Part shown: piece after piece, positions 1 through 5,724 of the stretch
Layout of the letters: each line of letters starts with the position of its first letter
Numbering within the stretch: position 1 is the stretch's first letter
Assembly: GCA_029880105.1 (NCBI GenBank)
Contig: JAOUPA010000062.1
Location: 1-10,289, forward strand
DNA: 10,289 bases
From: Gammaproteobacteria bacterium
Lineage (GTDB): Bacteria > Pseudomonadota > Gammaproteobacteria > SZUA-229
Reading direction: 5' to 3'
Made by a program: the position numbers and the translations under genes
Notes under the pieces: generated by a model
Database searches by the model: none
What the model was told of the DNA's origin: nothing
What the model saw: the letters and a program-made list of their open reading frames with translations, nothing else

Positions 1-10
1 GTACCTATAA

Positions 11-94
11 ACCCAGCCCAACTTCCAGCGCTATATTGATGAGCGGGCTGATGAATTACGCGCACAGGGTATTGAAGTTGATTTGATGGAGTAG
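11..94 (+). CDS. C-terminal tail of an unidentified gene (partial or broken)
   Basis: A short frame reads TQPNFQRYIDERADELRAQG and then IEVDLME before a TAG at 92-94. It is charged, helical and protein-like. There is no plausible start codon before its last few residues, and a TAA lies in the same frame at 8-10, so it cannot be a complete gene. An open frame in the next register (TYKPSP) leads up to it, so a one-base shift near 17-20 would join the two. It is either the end of a frameshifted chromosomal gene or a chance frame. I do not recognise the family. It lies just outside the left repeat of the integron and could be the gene next to the insertion point. Confidence 0.25.
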   Translation, partial: TQPNFQRYIDERADELRAQGIEVDLME

Positions 95-119
95 CGATTT
101 TTATTCTCTCCATATATCG

Positions 120-193
120 CTTATGTTAAGCACTGTTAACATAAGTGCCCTTAATGTTATTTGGAACGTCAGTTAACGACCCAAAAGCGGACA
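120..193 (-). repeat. Left inverted copy of the integron-flanking repeat
   Basis: Read on the minus strand it starts TGTCCGCTTTTGG, passes through a GAC.TTCCA block and ends with a palindrome: CTTATGTTAA (120-129), a 6-base spacer, and TTAACATAAG (136-145), a perfect 10-bp inverted repeat. The right copy at 2357-2417 has the same parts in the same order on the opposite strand, with about 13 bases fewer in the middle. The palindrome faces away from the integron in both copies. Similar TGTCCGCT.TTGG...GACATTC repeats are, as I recall, scattered through many proteobacterial genomes. Confidence 0.7.
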
Positions 194-205
194 TTTGAAG
201 ATTAA

Positions 206-233
206 GCCTGCCACGCTATTATATGTGGCAGGC
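206..233 (-). terminator. Hairpin downstream of the integrase gene
   Basis: GCCTGCCAC (206-214) pairs perfectly with GTGGCAGGC (225-233) around a 10-base loop, starting 11 bases beyond the integrase stop codon. In the direction of integrase transcription the hairpin is followed by TTAATCTTCAAA, which is only moderately T-rich, so termination is likely but not textbook. It lies inside the left flanking repeat. Confidence 0.55.
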
Positions 234-244
234 TCGCTCCAAAC

Positions 245-1217
245 TCACTCAAACAGCCTATCAAAAGGACTTCTCGTGCCTTTACAGTGATCTGCCGCTA
301 TATGGGTATAGATCATGGTGGTTTTAAGGTCTTTGTGTCCCATAAGCTGCTGTATCGTTCTAATATCTGTGCCAGCTTGCAGCAGGTGGGTAGCAAAAGA
401 ATGGCGCAGCGTATGCGCTGTCACACGTTTGGTAATCTCGCATTCACGAACAGCCTTTCTCAGTGCCTTGCTGAGCGTGGATTTAGACATGTGCCATCGC
501 CTGACAATATGAGGGTGAGATTTATCCTTATTAACAGTTGCAGAAGGGAAGACATACTGCCATTCAAACCGTGTTTCAGCACCGCGTAATTTACGATTGA
601 GCGCATTAGGCAAATCCACATAGCCCCAACCTCGATTGAGATCATTAACATGAAGCTGTTTTCGCCAGATCAGGAGCTGTGAGAGTGGTCTAATGAGCTT
701 TTCAGGCAATAAGGTAACGCGAGATTTCCTGCCTTTAGTATTACGAATGCAGATTGATTTATTGCTCAGGTCAATATCCTGAACCCTTAGCGTGACACAT
801 TCATTTATTCGCATACCTGTTCCATAGAGTAGGCTGGCTGCCAAGCCTGGCCGTCCTGACATGGACTCTAAAATTGACTTCACCTCATCGGCGCTTAGAA
901 CGGTTGGCAGGTATTCAAAGCGCTTCGGTCGAACTATGTCTGCAAGACCTTCAATCTCGATATTAAGAATTTGCTTATAAAGAAAAGCAATGGCATTCAG
1001 TGCCTGTGACTGTGTGCTGGCTGAGACCTTTCTATTCACCGTAAGGTGGTTAAGGAATTGAGTGATATGACCAGTTGATAGTTCAGCGGGATGCTTCAGG
1101 TTGTGAAAGTAGAAATACTGTCTGAGCCAGTAGGTATAAATACGTTCAGTAGAGAGGCTGTAATGACGGCGTCGAAGTTCGGTACGGACTTGTGTAAGTA
1201 GTTTGGGTTTACCCCAT
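245..1217 (-). pseudogene. intI: Integron integrase IntI, frameshifted at codon 2
   Basis: This is a site-specific tyrosine recombinase that would insert and excise cassettes at attI and attC. The open frame from 1039 to 245 carries the catalytic domain. In full-length numbering (323 residues, normal for IntI) the catalytic set is R136 in GTGMRINE, K161, H268 and R271 in HTLRH, H294 in MGHKD, and Y303 in MIYTH. The IntI-specific insert is present (HIVRRWHMSKS region), separating it from XerC/XerD and phage integrases. The N-terminal SAM-like domain is encoded at 1041-1213 (GKPKLLTQVRTELRRRHYSL, then STERIYTYW and onward) in the same frame but has no start codon. The ATG at 1215-1217 reads ATG GGG TAA; removing one G gives M-G-K-P-K and restores the gene. 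A GTG at 1037-1039 could start a form lacking the DNA-binding N-terminal domain. Read the shift as either a real inactivating mutation or a sequencing error in a G run. Confidence 0.88.
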
Positions 1218-1224
1218 AAGTTTG

Positions 1225-1231
1225 CTCCTTT
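1225..1231 (-). promoter_or_regulatory. Ribosome binding site of the integrase gene
   Basis: On the minus strand AAAGGAG lies 7 bases before the ATG at 1215-1217. This strong site marks that ATG as the original start, and so shows that the frame break one codon later is a mutation and not a wrong start choice. Confidence 0.8.
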
Positions 1232-1240
1232 ATTAAGCTA

Positions 1241-1269
1241 TTGAAAAACATATAAATACGGTATATGTT
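1241..1269 (+). promoter_or_regulatory. Candidate cassette promoter Pc overlapping an operator-like palindrome
   Basis: TTGAAA (1241-1246), a 17-base spacer and TATGTT (1264-1269) make a plausible sigma-70 promoter reading towards the cassettes. Overlapping it is a perfect inverted repeat, AACATATA (1247-1254) and TATATGTT (1262-1269), with a 7-base spacer. It lies 30 bases upstream of the integrase start, where its own promoter would also be expected, so a bound protein could control both directions. In other integrons LexA acts here, but the CTGT-N8-ACAG LexA consensus is not visible. Promoter and operator are both inferences. Confidence 0.4.
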
Positions 1270-1404
1270 ATCCCCTAAATCACCAATAACAAGGACAAGT
1301 TCCGACTTTCGTCATTTCAATAACACTGCACAAATCACCTATCTTGCTGATTAAGCAAAATATTTTGTTAAAAATAGGGATATGCACAGGAGTGATAACA
1401 GGAA

Positions 1405-1430
1405 ATTGTCCGTTTAACAGATGTTAGGGC
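1405..1430 (+). other. attI: attI-like primary recombination site
   Basis: TTTAACAGATGTTAGGGC contains a core GTTAGGGC (1423-1430) matching the GTTRRRY consensus, with an inverted TTTAAC box just before it, as in a simple attI site. Strand exchange is expected between G1423 and T1424, so bases from 1424 onward belong to cassette 1. This is supported by attC1, whose R'' box GCCCTAAC (1787-1794) is the exact complement of GTTAGGGC. The upstream extent of attI cannot be defined from sequence alone. Confidence 0.75.
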
Positions 1431-1434
1431 TGTA

Positions 1435-1446
1435 ATGAATAAATGA
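1435..1446 (+). CDS. Three-codon leader ORF overlapping the cassette 1 start
   Basis: ATG AAT AAA TGA encodes only Met-Asn-Lys, and its end overlaps the cassette gene start at 1443 (the two share ATGA). AGGG (1426-1429), contributed by the recombination core, lies 5 bases before it and can serve as a weak ribosome site. The cassette gene has no good site of its own. In class 1 integrons the short ORF-11 in attI1 helps translate cassette genes lacking a ribosome site; the same coupling is inferred here. Confidence 0.35.
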   Translation: MNK

Positions 1447-1787
1447 TTGTTCCAATATTAAAAGGCATGCATTGTCCTGAATGTAACAATACATTTTTGT
1501 ATATTAATGCAAAAAATAAATCCAGATCACTTAACTCTGCATTAAATTGCCCGCATTGCAATAGACGATTGCAAAACCCAGAGCATATTAGAAAATACTC
1601 TTTTTATATTAAAATGCTTATATCTTTTATTATATATTTCGCTTTGGTAATTTATTTATTAAACCTCTATAACACGTTCAGCATTATTGGAGCTTTACTA
1701 GCTACATGGGTCTATATGTATTCTCAGGCAAAGGCAATGAGATTAATAAATGGGTACATACAAATGGTGGTGCTTAATGAGCCATAG
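1443..1787 (+). CDS. Cassette 1: zinc-ribbon protein with two membrane segments
   Basis: A 114-residue protein of unknown function. The N-terminal cytoplasmic-type part has two CxxC knuckles, CPEC (residues 11-14) and CPHC (36-39), spaced like a four-cysteine zinc ribbon. A short basic linker (RRLQNPEHIRKY) leads to two hydrophobic segments at about 55-75 and 79-94, then a short polar tail ending NEP. The likely topology is a membrane hairpin with the zinc ribbon and the tail on the same face. It is AT-rich compared with mnmC or yciK, as is usual for captured cassette genes. It starts 19 bases after the attI crossover, and its TAG stop shares a G with attC1, so the cassette is packed to the limit. 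Zinc-ribbon plus membrane-hairpin proteins are common among uncharacterised cassettes; no specific role can be assigned. Confidence 0.8.
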   Translation: MIVPILKGMHCPECNNTFLYINAKNKSRSLNSALNCPHCNRRLQNPEHIRKYSFYIKMLISFIIYFALVIYLLNLYNTFSIIGALLATWVYMYSQAKAMRLINGYIQMVVLNEP

Positions 1788-1878
1788 CCCTAACAAATCA
1801 ATCAAGTTCGCCCACAACAAACGTGGGCTGGGACTAGGCGATAAAACCCGCCTAGCCCCTTATTTCAAACGTTATGCA
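1787..1878 (+). other. attC: attC site of cassette 1
   Basis: Bounded by R'' GCCCTAAC (1787-1794) and R' AACGTTATGC with the crossover between G1871 and T1872. AATCAATCAAG follows R'' and TTTCAAACG precedes R', in the places of the L'' and L' boxes. The interior holds two consecutive hairpins: GCCCAC/GTGGGC (1810-1815 and 1823-1828) and CTAGGCG/CGCCTAG (1834-1840 and 1849-1855, extended by GGG/CCC after one mismatch). At about 92 bp it is medium-sized. Bases after 1871 belong to cassette 2. Confidence 0.85.
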
Positions 1879-1892
1879 TTAATTAAACATAT

Positions 1893-1897
1893 GGAGG
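1893..1897 (+). promoter_or_regulatory. Ribosome binding site carried by cassette 2
   Basis: GGAGG, 6 bases before the ATG at 1904, in the 32-base space between the attC1 crossover and the gene. Unlike cassette 1, this cassette brings its own strong translation signal. It fixes the start at 1904. Confidence 0.8.
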
Positions 1898-1903
1898 AAA
1901 AAA

Positions 1904-2290
1904 ATGAATACAAATAGTTGCTTGGCGTTTATCAGTCTATTTATTATTTTCTCTAGTAACGCTTTAGCTGAAGGACTTAAATTAGAAAATTTAATGAAAG
2001 AAAGGCTAGAAGGCGTTCCTAATACTGAAGTTGTTGTAAGTAAAGTACAAATTCCTCCTAACACGACTTTGCCTAAGCATTGGCACCCGGGAGAAGAGTT
2101 TGCATACGTAATTAAAGGCAGTGTAACGCTTTGGCAAAAAGATAAAGATGATATTTTGATCAAAGAAGGTGAGGCAGGTAAGGTTCCTTTGAAACAAATA
2201 CACACAGCAAAGACTGGCGAAGAAGGAGTTACATTGCTTGTATTTCGAGTTCATGAAGAAGGGAAGCCAGAACGAATTAAAGTAGATTGA
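1904..2290 (+). CDS. Cassette 2: exported single-domain cupin
   Basis: A 128-residue protein. Residues 1-22 form a Sec signal peptide with a hydrophobic core (LAFISLFIIF) and a likely cut after NALA. The mature part is one cupin beta-barrel. Motif 1 is KHWHPGEEFAYVIKG (residues 58-72) with metal ligands H59, H61 and E65 and the closing glycine G72. Motif 2 is degenerate, with H100 in KQIHTAKTG as the likely fourth ligand. A periplasmic, metal-binding protein is therefore expected. Exported small cupins of this build are seen in many proteobacteria without an established substrate, so enzyme versus binding protein is open. It is the only gene of the second cassette and lies 2 bases before attC2. 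The AT-rich coding fits acquisition by capture. Confidence 0.85.
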   Translation: MNTNSCLAFISLFIIFSSNALAEGLKLENLMKERLEGVPNTEVVVSKVQIPPNTTLPKHWHPGEEFAYVIKGSVTLWQKDKDDILIKEGEAGKVPLKQIHTAKTGEEGVTLLVFRVHEEGKPERIKVD

Positions 2291-2292
2291 AT

Positions 2293-2357
2293 TGCATAAC
2301 AATTCGTTCAAGTTGCGACCTCCGCTTCGCTGCAACCACTTAACTCGAACGTCTAGT
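2293..2357 (+). other. attC: attC site of cassette 2 with an aberrant R' box
   Basis: R'' TGCATAAC (2293-2300) complements GTTATGCA at this cassette's own left edge (1871-1878). AATTCGTTCAAG follows R'', and CACTTAACTCGAACG precedes the crossover point. This is the familiar compact attC build of about 60 bp, with an imperfect central stem (AAGTTGC ... GCAACCACTT) around a CCGCTTCGC tip. After G2351 the sequence is TCTAGTG and not TTRRRY. In the last cassette these bases should come from the original attI, so the array edge is mutated or was replaced at this point. Confidence 0.8.
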
Positions 2358-2417
2358 GTCCGCTATTGGCCGAAAACAGACATTCCAGTCGCTTATGTTA
2401 AGGTGCTTTAACATATG
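2357..2417 (+). repeat. Right inverted copy of the integron-flanking repeat
   Basis: It begins TGTCCGCTATTGG, contains a GACATTCCA block, and ends with CTTATGTTAA, a 6-base spacer and TTAACATATG; the perfect arms are TATGTTAA (2394-2401) and TTAACATA (2408-2415). By hand alignment it matches the left copy at roughly three quarters of the aligned bases once one gap is allowed. It starts only 5 bases after the crossover position of attC2. No target-site duplication is evident beyond the outer ends. Confidence 0.7.
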
Positions 2418-2527
2418 TTTCTTCGACTGCACTCTAAATTCGAAATTAAGTTGTTTCTAGCTATATGCTGGCGATATTGGATGGCTCGCTGCTGCAAGCA
2501 TGGTTCAAAGTAAAAACTAATAAGTCT

Positions 2528-3262
2528 TTATTTAAAATCTTCCAGCGTAAATGTCTTACCGGTAATGCCACTACAGTCCCCACTGATTAAATAAACAAAA
2601 CCGCCACTAACGGCTTCAGGTTTAGTTAAATTAGTTGGGTCTTCGGCAGGGTAGGCGCGAGTTCGAAAACTGGTACGTACCGGGCCGGGGTCAAAGGCAT
2701 TGACCATAATGTGTTTTGATTCCAGTTCATCGGCGAGGATGGTCATCAGGGTTTGCTGGCCCGATTTAGCAACACCGTAAGCACCCCAGTAAGCCGATGT
2801 CTTTGGATCGGCGGTGAATACGATTGAGCCGTGCGATGACTTTTTGATCAGTGGCAGGCAGGCTTTAGTTAGCAAAAAGGGTGCATTCAGGTTGACCTGC
2901 ATAATGCGATACCAGAGCTCGGTATCGAAAATCTCCATCGGTGTGGAGGCGCCCAGCCAGCCAGCGTTATTGAGCAGCGCATCCAGTTTGCCAAATTCCT
3001 TCTCGATATTGTCGTGTAACTCGTTGTAATTATCGGCAGTAGCTCCAGCCAGATCCATCGGGTAGATCGCGGGCTGAGGGCCGCCTGCTGCAATAATTTC
3101 ATCATAGACCTTTTCCAGCTTGTGGATGGTTTTGCCAAGCAGGATTACCGTGGCGCCGCGTTTTGCGCAATCGAGAGCAACGGCCCTGCCGATACCATCG
3201 CCGGCACCGGTAATCAGGATTACGCGGTCATCGAGTTTAATTTGATCAATATTGTTTCTCAT
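2528..3262 (-). CDS. yciK: YciK-type short-chain dehydrogenase/reductase
   Basis: A 244-residue Rossmann-fold oxidoreductase of the SDR family, close in length and sequence to E. coli YciK, whose physiological substrate is not established. Visible motifs are TGAGDGIG (18-25) for the dinucleotide, NNAG (98-101), VNLNAPF (123-129), and YGVAK with Tyr162 and Lys166 of the active site. PGPVRT (192-197) closes the cofactor pocket. The catalytic serine normally 13 residues before the tyrosine is not there: the segment reads VFTADPKTSAYWGAY, where E. coli has FTSSSVG plus a longer loop. This is a shortened, altered active-site loop and may mean changed or weak activity. The gene is divergent from mnmC, with 112 bp between the starts, and its 3' end faces the integron. 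The start at 3262 matches the family N-terminus; the ribosome site is weak. Confidence 0.85.
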   Translation of the reverse strand: MRNNIDQIKLDDRVILITGAGDGIGRAVALDCAKRGATVILLGKTIHKLEKVYDEIIAAGGPQPAIYPMDLAGATADNYNELHDNIEKEFGKLDALLNNAGWLGASTPMEIFDTELWYRIMQVNLNAPFLLTKACLPLIKKSSHGSIVFTADPKTSAYWGAYGVAKSGQQTLMTILADELESKHIMVNAFDPGPVRTSFRTRAYPAEDPTNLTKPEAVSGGFVYLISGDCSGITGKTFTLEDFK

Positions 3263-3374
3263 CGCTGGATTCCAGATTCATATTTATAGCGCGTATGTGA
3301 TAATCGGCATTTTACAGGGAATTCGATCTGGATTCTTCGCCAGTTCAGACTGATTTTGCGGTACAAAATAAATA

Positions 3375-5333
3375 ATGAAATATGCAGAGATAGAATGGCG
3401 CGATGGCCAGCCTTACAGCCCGGGCTACGATGATATTTATTTTTCGGCAGCGGGTGGCAGGGAGGAATCTGAATATGTCTTTCTTGGATATAACAACCTG
3501 GCAACAAGGTGGCACGAGCTGGTTGCAGGCGAGCACTTTGTTATTGCCGAGACCGGTTTCGGCACCGGGCTCAATTTCGTCCTGACGCTACAGGCATGGC
3601 AAGAACACAAGGCGGCAGGGCATATTCCTGCCGATGCTCGGCTGCACTATATCGCCATCGAAAAGCACCCGGTCTCTCCAGAAGATATACAGCGCGTTGC
3701 TACCAGCTGGCCTGACCTGGCTGACTGCTTCGACGAACTCCTGTCGGTGTACCCGCTGCCGGTTGAAGGCGACCACTGTCGCTCCTTGTTGGGCGGTGCT
3801 GTTTACTTGCATTTGAAATTCATGGATATCATTGATGCCTTAGAGCAGAGTCATTTGCTGGCGGATGCCTGGTATCTTGATGGTTTTGGCCCGGACAGAA
3901 ATGCAGACATCTGGAACGAGCGGGTTTTTGAGCTGGTTGAAAAAAATAGCCGGCAGGGTGCAACACTGGCGACTTATACCGCGGCTGGTTTTGTTCGACG
4001 TGGTTTGCAGTTGGCCGGTTTTACCGTGAGCAAGGTAAAAGGCCACGGTAAAAAGCGGGAAATGATTACCGCCGTGCTCAGTAACAAAAAACCGGTGCAA
4101 AACAGGGCGCCGTGGTATGAGCTAGAGAAAACAGACTGCCATAACAGGCAGGCGGTAATACTCGGTGCCGGTCTGGCGGGTTTGACCACGGCCTGGTCGC
4201 TGGTGCAGCGCGGCTGGCAGGTCACGGTGATCGATAGGCATAAAGACGTTGCTGAAGAGACCTCGGGCAATCCCGCTGGCCTGTTAATGCCGAGGCTCTC
4301 TATCGATAATAAAGCCGACGCCCAGTTTTATTCCAGCGCGCTGTTATACGCAGCACATTGTCTTGATCAGTTGCAAAAGAGTGAAGAAGAGCGATTCTGG
4401 TTTCACGAGGGCGTGTATTCTATTTTTAAAACCGGCAAGACAGAAAAAATAATCGAGAGTAACGGCTACCCTGAACAGTTTATGCAACTATTAACAGGGA
4501 GCGATATACCTGATGTTATTAATGCTGCAAATGCCTCGGTCAGTTTGCTGAAAGAAGCAGGCTGGGCATCGCCAAAAAGAATCTGCGAACAGTTAGTTAA
4601 GGTCTGTGGCGAGGCGTTGACGTTAATCGAAAAAAACGTCAACGATATTCAGAAAATCGAACAGGGCTGGCAGCTATTAGATGAACAGGGAAGAAGTATC
4701 ATTTTGACAGACGTGCTGGTGCTGGCGAATGGTGTTGCAATCAACCAGTTCGAACAGCTTGCATGGCTGCCAGTGTTATCTGTACGGGGCCAGGTTACCG
4801 AAATCCCTGCGACTGAAAAAAGCACAATGCTCAACAGGGCTGTGAGCTTCGATGCCTATGTCACACCTGCGCACAATGGTAAACATATTGCCGGTGCCAG
4901 TTATCACGTCGGTGATAATAATACCGCGTTGACGCAGGCTGAACAGGATGAAAATATGCAACGCCTTGAGCAGTGTCTTCCCGGTCTTTTTACACCGCCT
5001 GGGAAACTTAATGGTCGTGTCGGTTTTCGTGCGGTGAGTGAAGACAGGGTACCTATTATTGGTGCAGTCCCGAATAAGCAACAATTTCAGCAGGATTATA
5101 TAGAACTGCATCATGGCAGGCCGAATGCGCAGTATCCAGGGGCGAGTTATTTATCCGGTTTATATGTCAATGTGGCACATGGTTCGCGTGGTATATGCAG
5201 CAGTTTTCTCTCAGCTGAAATACTCGCTTCAATGATCGTTAATGAACCATTACCCGTAAACAAGGTCATTATTGATCAGCTAAGCCCGGCACGGTTTTTG
5301 GTGCGTAAACTCAGGCGGGGTGAGTCTCTCTAG
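3375..5333 (+). CDS. mnmC: Bifunctional tRNA wobble-uridine modification enzyme MnmC
   Basis: A cytoplasmic enzyme that finishes mnm5(s2)U34 on certain tRNAs after MnmEG. The C-terminal FAD domain converts cmnm5U to nm5U, and the N-terminal methyltransferase then makes mnm5U with S-adenosylmethionine. Its 652 residues compare with 668 in E. coli. The methyltransferase domain (about 1-240) shows DDIYFS, YVFLG, the SAM-binding ETGFGTGLNF (59-68), WYLDGFGP (166-173) and GFVRRGLQ. The oxidoreductase domain (about 258 to the end) starts with the FAD-binding VILGAGLAGL (261-270), followed by SGNPAGLLMPRLS. It ends with HGSRGICSS and RFLVRKLRRG, as in the family. Both domains are intact, with no frameshift. 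The ATG at 3375 fits the family N-terminus; no clear Shine-Dalgarno is seen. It appears to be a single-gene unit, divergent from yciK. Confidence 0.95.
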   Translation: MKYAEIEWRDGQPYSPGYDDIYFSAAGGREESEYVFLGYNNLATRWHELVAGEHFVIAETGFGTGLNFVLTLQAWQEHKAAGHIPADARLHYIAIEKHPVSPEDIQRVATSWPDLADCFDELLSVYPLPVEGDHCRSLLGGAVYLHLKFMDIIDALEQSHLLADAWYLDGFGPDRNADIWNERVFELVEKNSRQGATLATYTAAGFVRRGLQLAGFTVSKVKGHGKKREMITAVLSNKKPVQNRAPWYELEKTDCHNRQAVILGAGLAGLTTAWSLVQRGWQVTVIDRHKDVAEETSGNPAGLLMPRLSIDNKADAQFYSSALLYAAHCLDQLQKSEEERFWFHEGVYSIFKTGKTEKIIESNGYPEQFMQLLTGSDIPDVINAANASVSLLKEAGWASPKRICEQLVKVCGEALTLIEKNVNDIQKIEQGWQLLDEQGRSIILTDVLVLANGVAINQFEQLAWLPVLSVRGQVTEIPATEKSTMLNRAVSFDAYVTPAHNGKHIAGASYHVGDNNTALTQAEQDENMQRLEQCLPGLFTPPGKLNGRVGFRAVSEDRVPIIGAVPNKQQFQQDYIELHHGRPNAQYPGASYLSGLYVNVAHGSRGICSSFLSAEILASMIVNEPLPVNKVIIDQLSPARFLVRKLRRGESL

Positions 5334-5724
5334 TTGGTGTATTGTATCGTTTGGGGTTGTCTGTGCAGGCTGGTATGATAAATGTGCTGTTACGGGGTGG
5401 CTCATCAAAAGCAAAATCTAAAGGCGGTGAAATACAGACACTCATTGCAATCTATATGGCAGGACGTGCCAGCTTTGAATATAAAGACATTGAGGTACCA
5501 GTGACTGAATCTGCAAGAGGGCGTAACCATGAGCCATGTTCAGATGCAGGTAGATGAAATTATCAGTGAGAAACTCACGGGCATACAGGCTATTCATCAG
5601 GAAGATGTCGCCCGGTTGCTGGTGTATTAGTGCAGAAGAGAGAAGATCGAGGCGCAGATGAATTGATGGTCTGGTATCATGGGACTGCATTGATAGCGAT
5701 ACTATGTAACTATAACTCTGGATT
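5334..5724 (+). other. Gap after mnmC with short, possibly decayed coding frames
   Basis: No intact gene is convincing here. The frame at 5342-5557 (71 codons) includes a protein-like stretch GGEIQTLIAIYMAGRASFEY followed by KDIEVPVTESARGR, but lacks a ribosome site and a credible N-terminus. A second frame at 5530-5631 (MSHVQMQVDEIISEKLTGIQ, then AIHQEDVARLLVY) stops at TAG and continues CRREKIEAQMN after it, as if an amber stop had broken a longer helical protein. Both look like remnants, but I do not recognise the parent genes. The last stretch before 5725 must hold the promoter of the next gene; no clear -35/-10 pair is seen. Confidence 0.3.

Larger units (their letters stand above)
120..2417. 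mobile_element. Integron with two cassettes, bracketed by inverted repeats
   Basis: The parts occur in canonical integron order: an IntI-type tyrosine recombinase gene on the minus strand, a promoter/attI region, then two cassettes on the plus strand, each a single gene followed by an attC site. The recombination points inferred from the GTT cores are 1423/1424, 1871/1872 and 2351/2352, giving cassettes of 448 and 480 bp. No resistance gene, sul1/qacE 3' segment or Tn402 ends are visible, so this is not a clinical class 1 integron. The whole module lies between inverted copies of a repeat (120-193 and 2357-2417). The integrase is frameshifted, so cassette movement would currently need an integrase supplied from elsewhere. 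Integron identity is well supported; mobility of the entire block is inference. Confidence 0.85.

Noticed and set aside
109..145. Xer/dif-like recombination site suggested by TTATGTTAA
   Set aside because: TTATGTTAA matches the XerD half of dif, but in the palindrome the arms point the opposite way relative to the central 6 bases, and no proper XerC half-site lies at the right distance.
287..589. Plus-strand open frame of 100 codons
   Set aside because: It is antisense to the integrase catalytic domain, with no ribosome site and no recognisable motifs.
1247..1269. LexA (SOS) box upstream of intI
   Set aside because: Expected from other integrons, but CTGT-N8-ACAG is not present; only a different palindrome is seen.
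1810..1860. Rho-independent terminator after cassette 1
   Set aside because: The hairpins belong to the attC structure and are not followed by a T run.
2006..2335. Minus-strand frame of 109 codons over cassette 2
   Set aside because: Antisense to the cupin gene and running through attC2; low-complexity composition.
3403..5114. Several open frames of 60-112 codons inside mnmC, on both strands
   Set aside because: They are shadows of the long, well-conserved mnmC frame; none has motifs or start signals.
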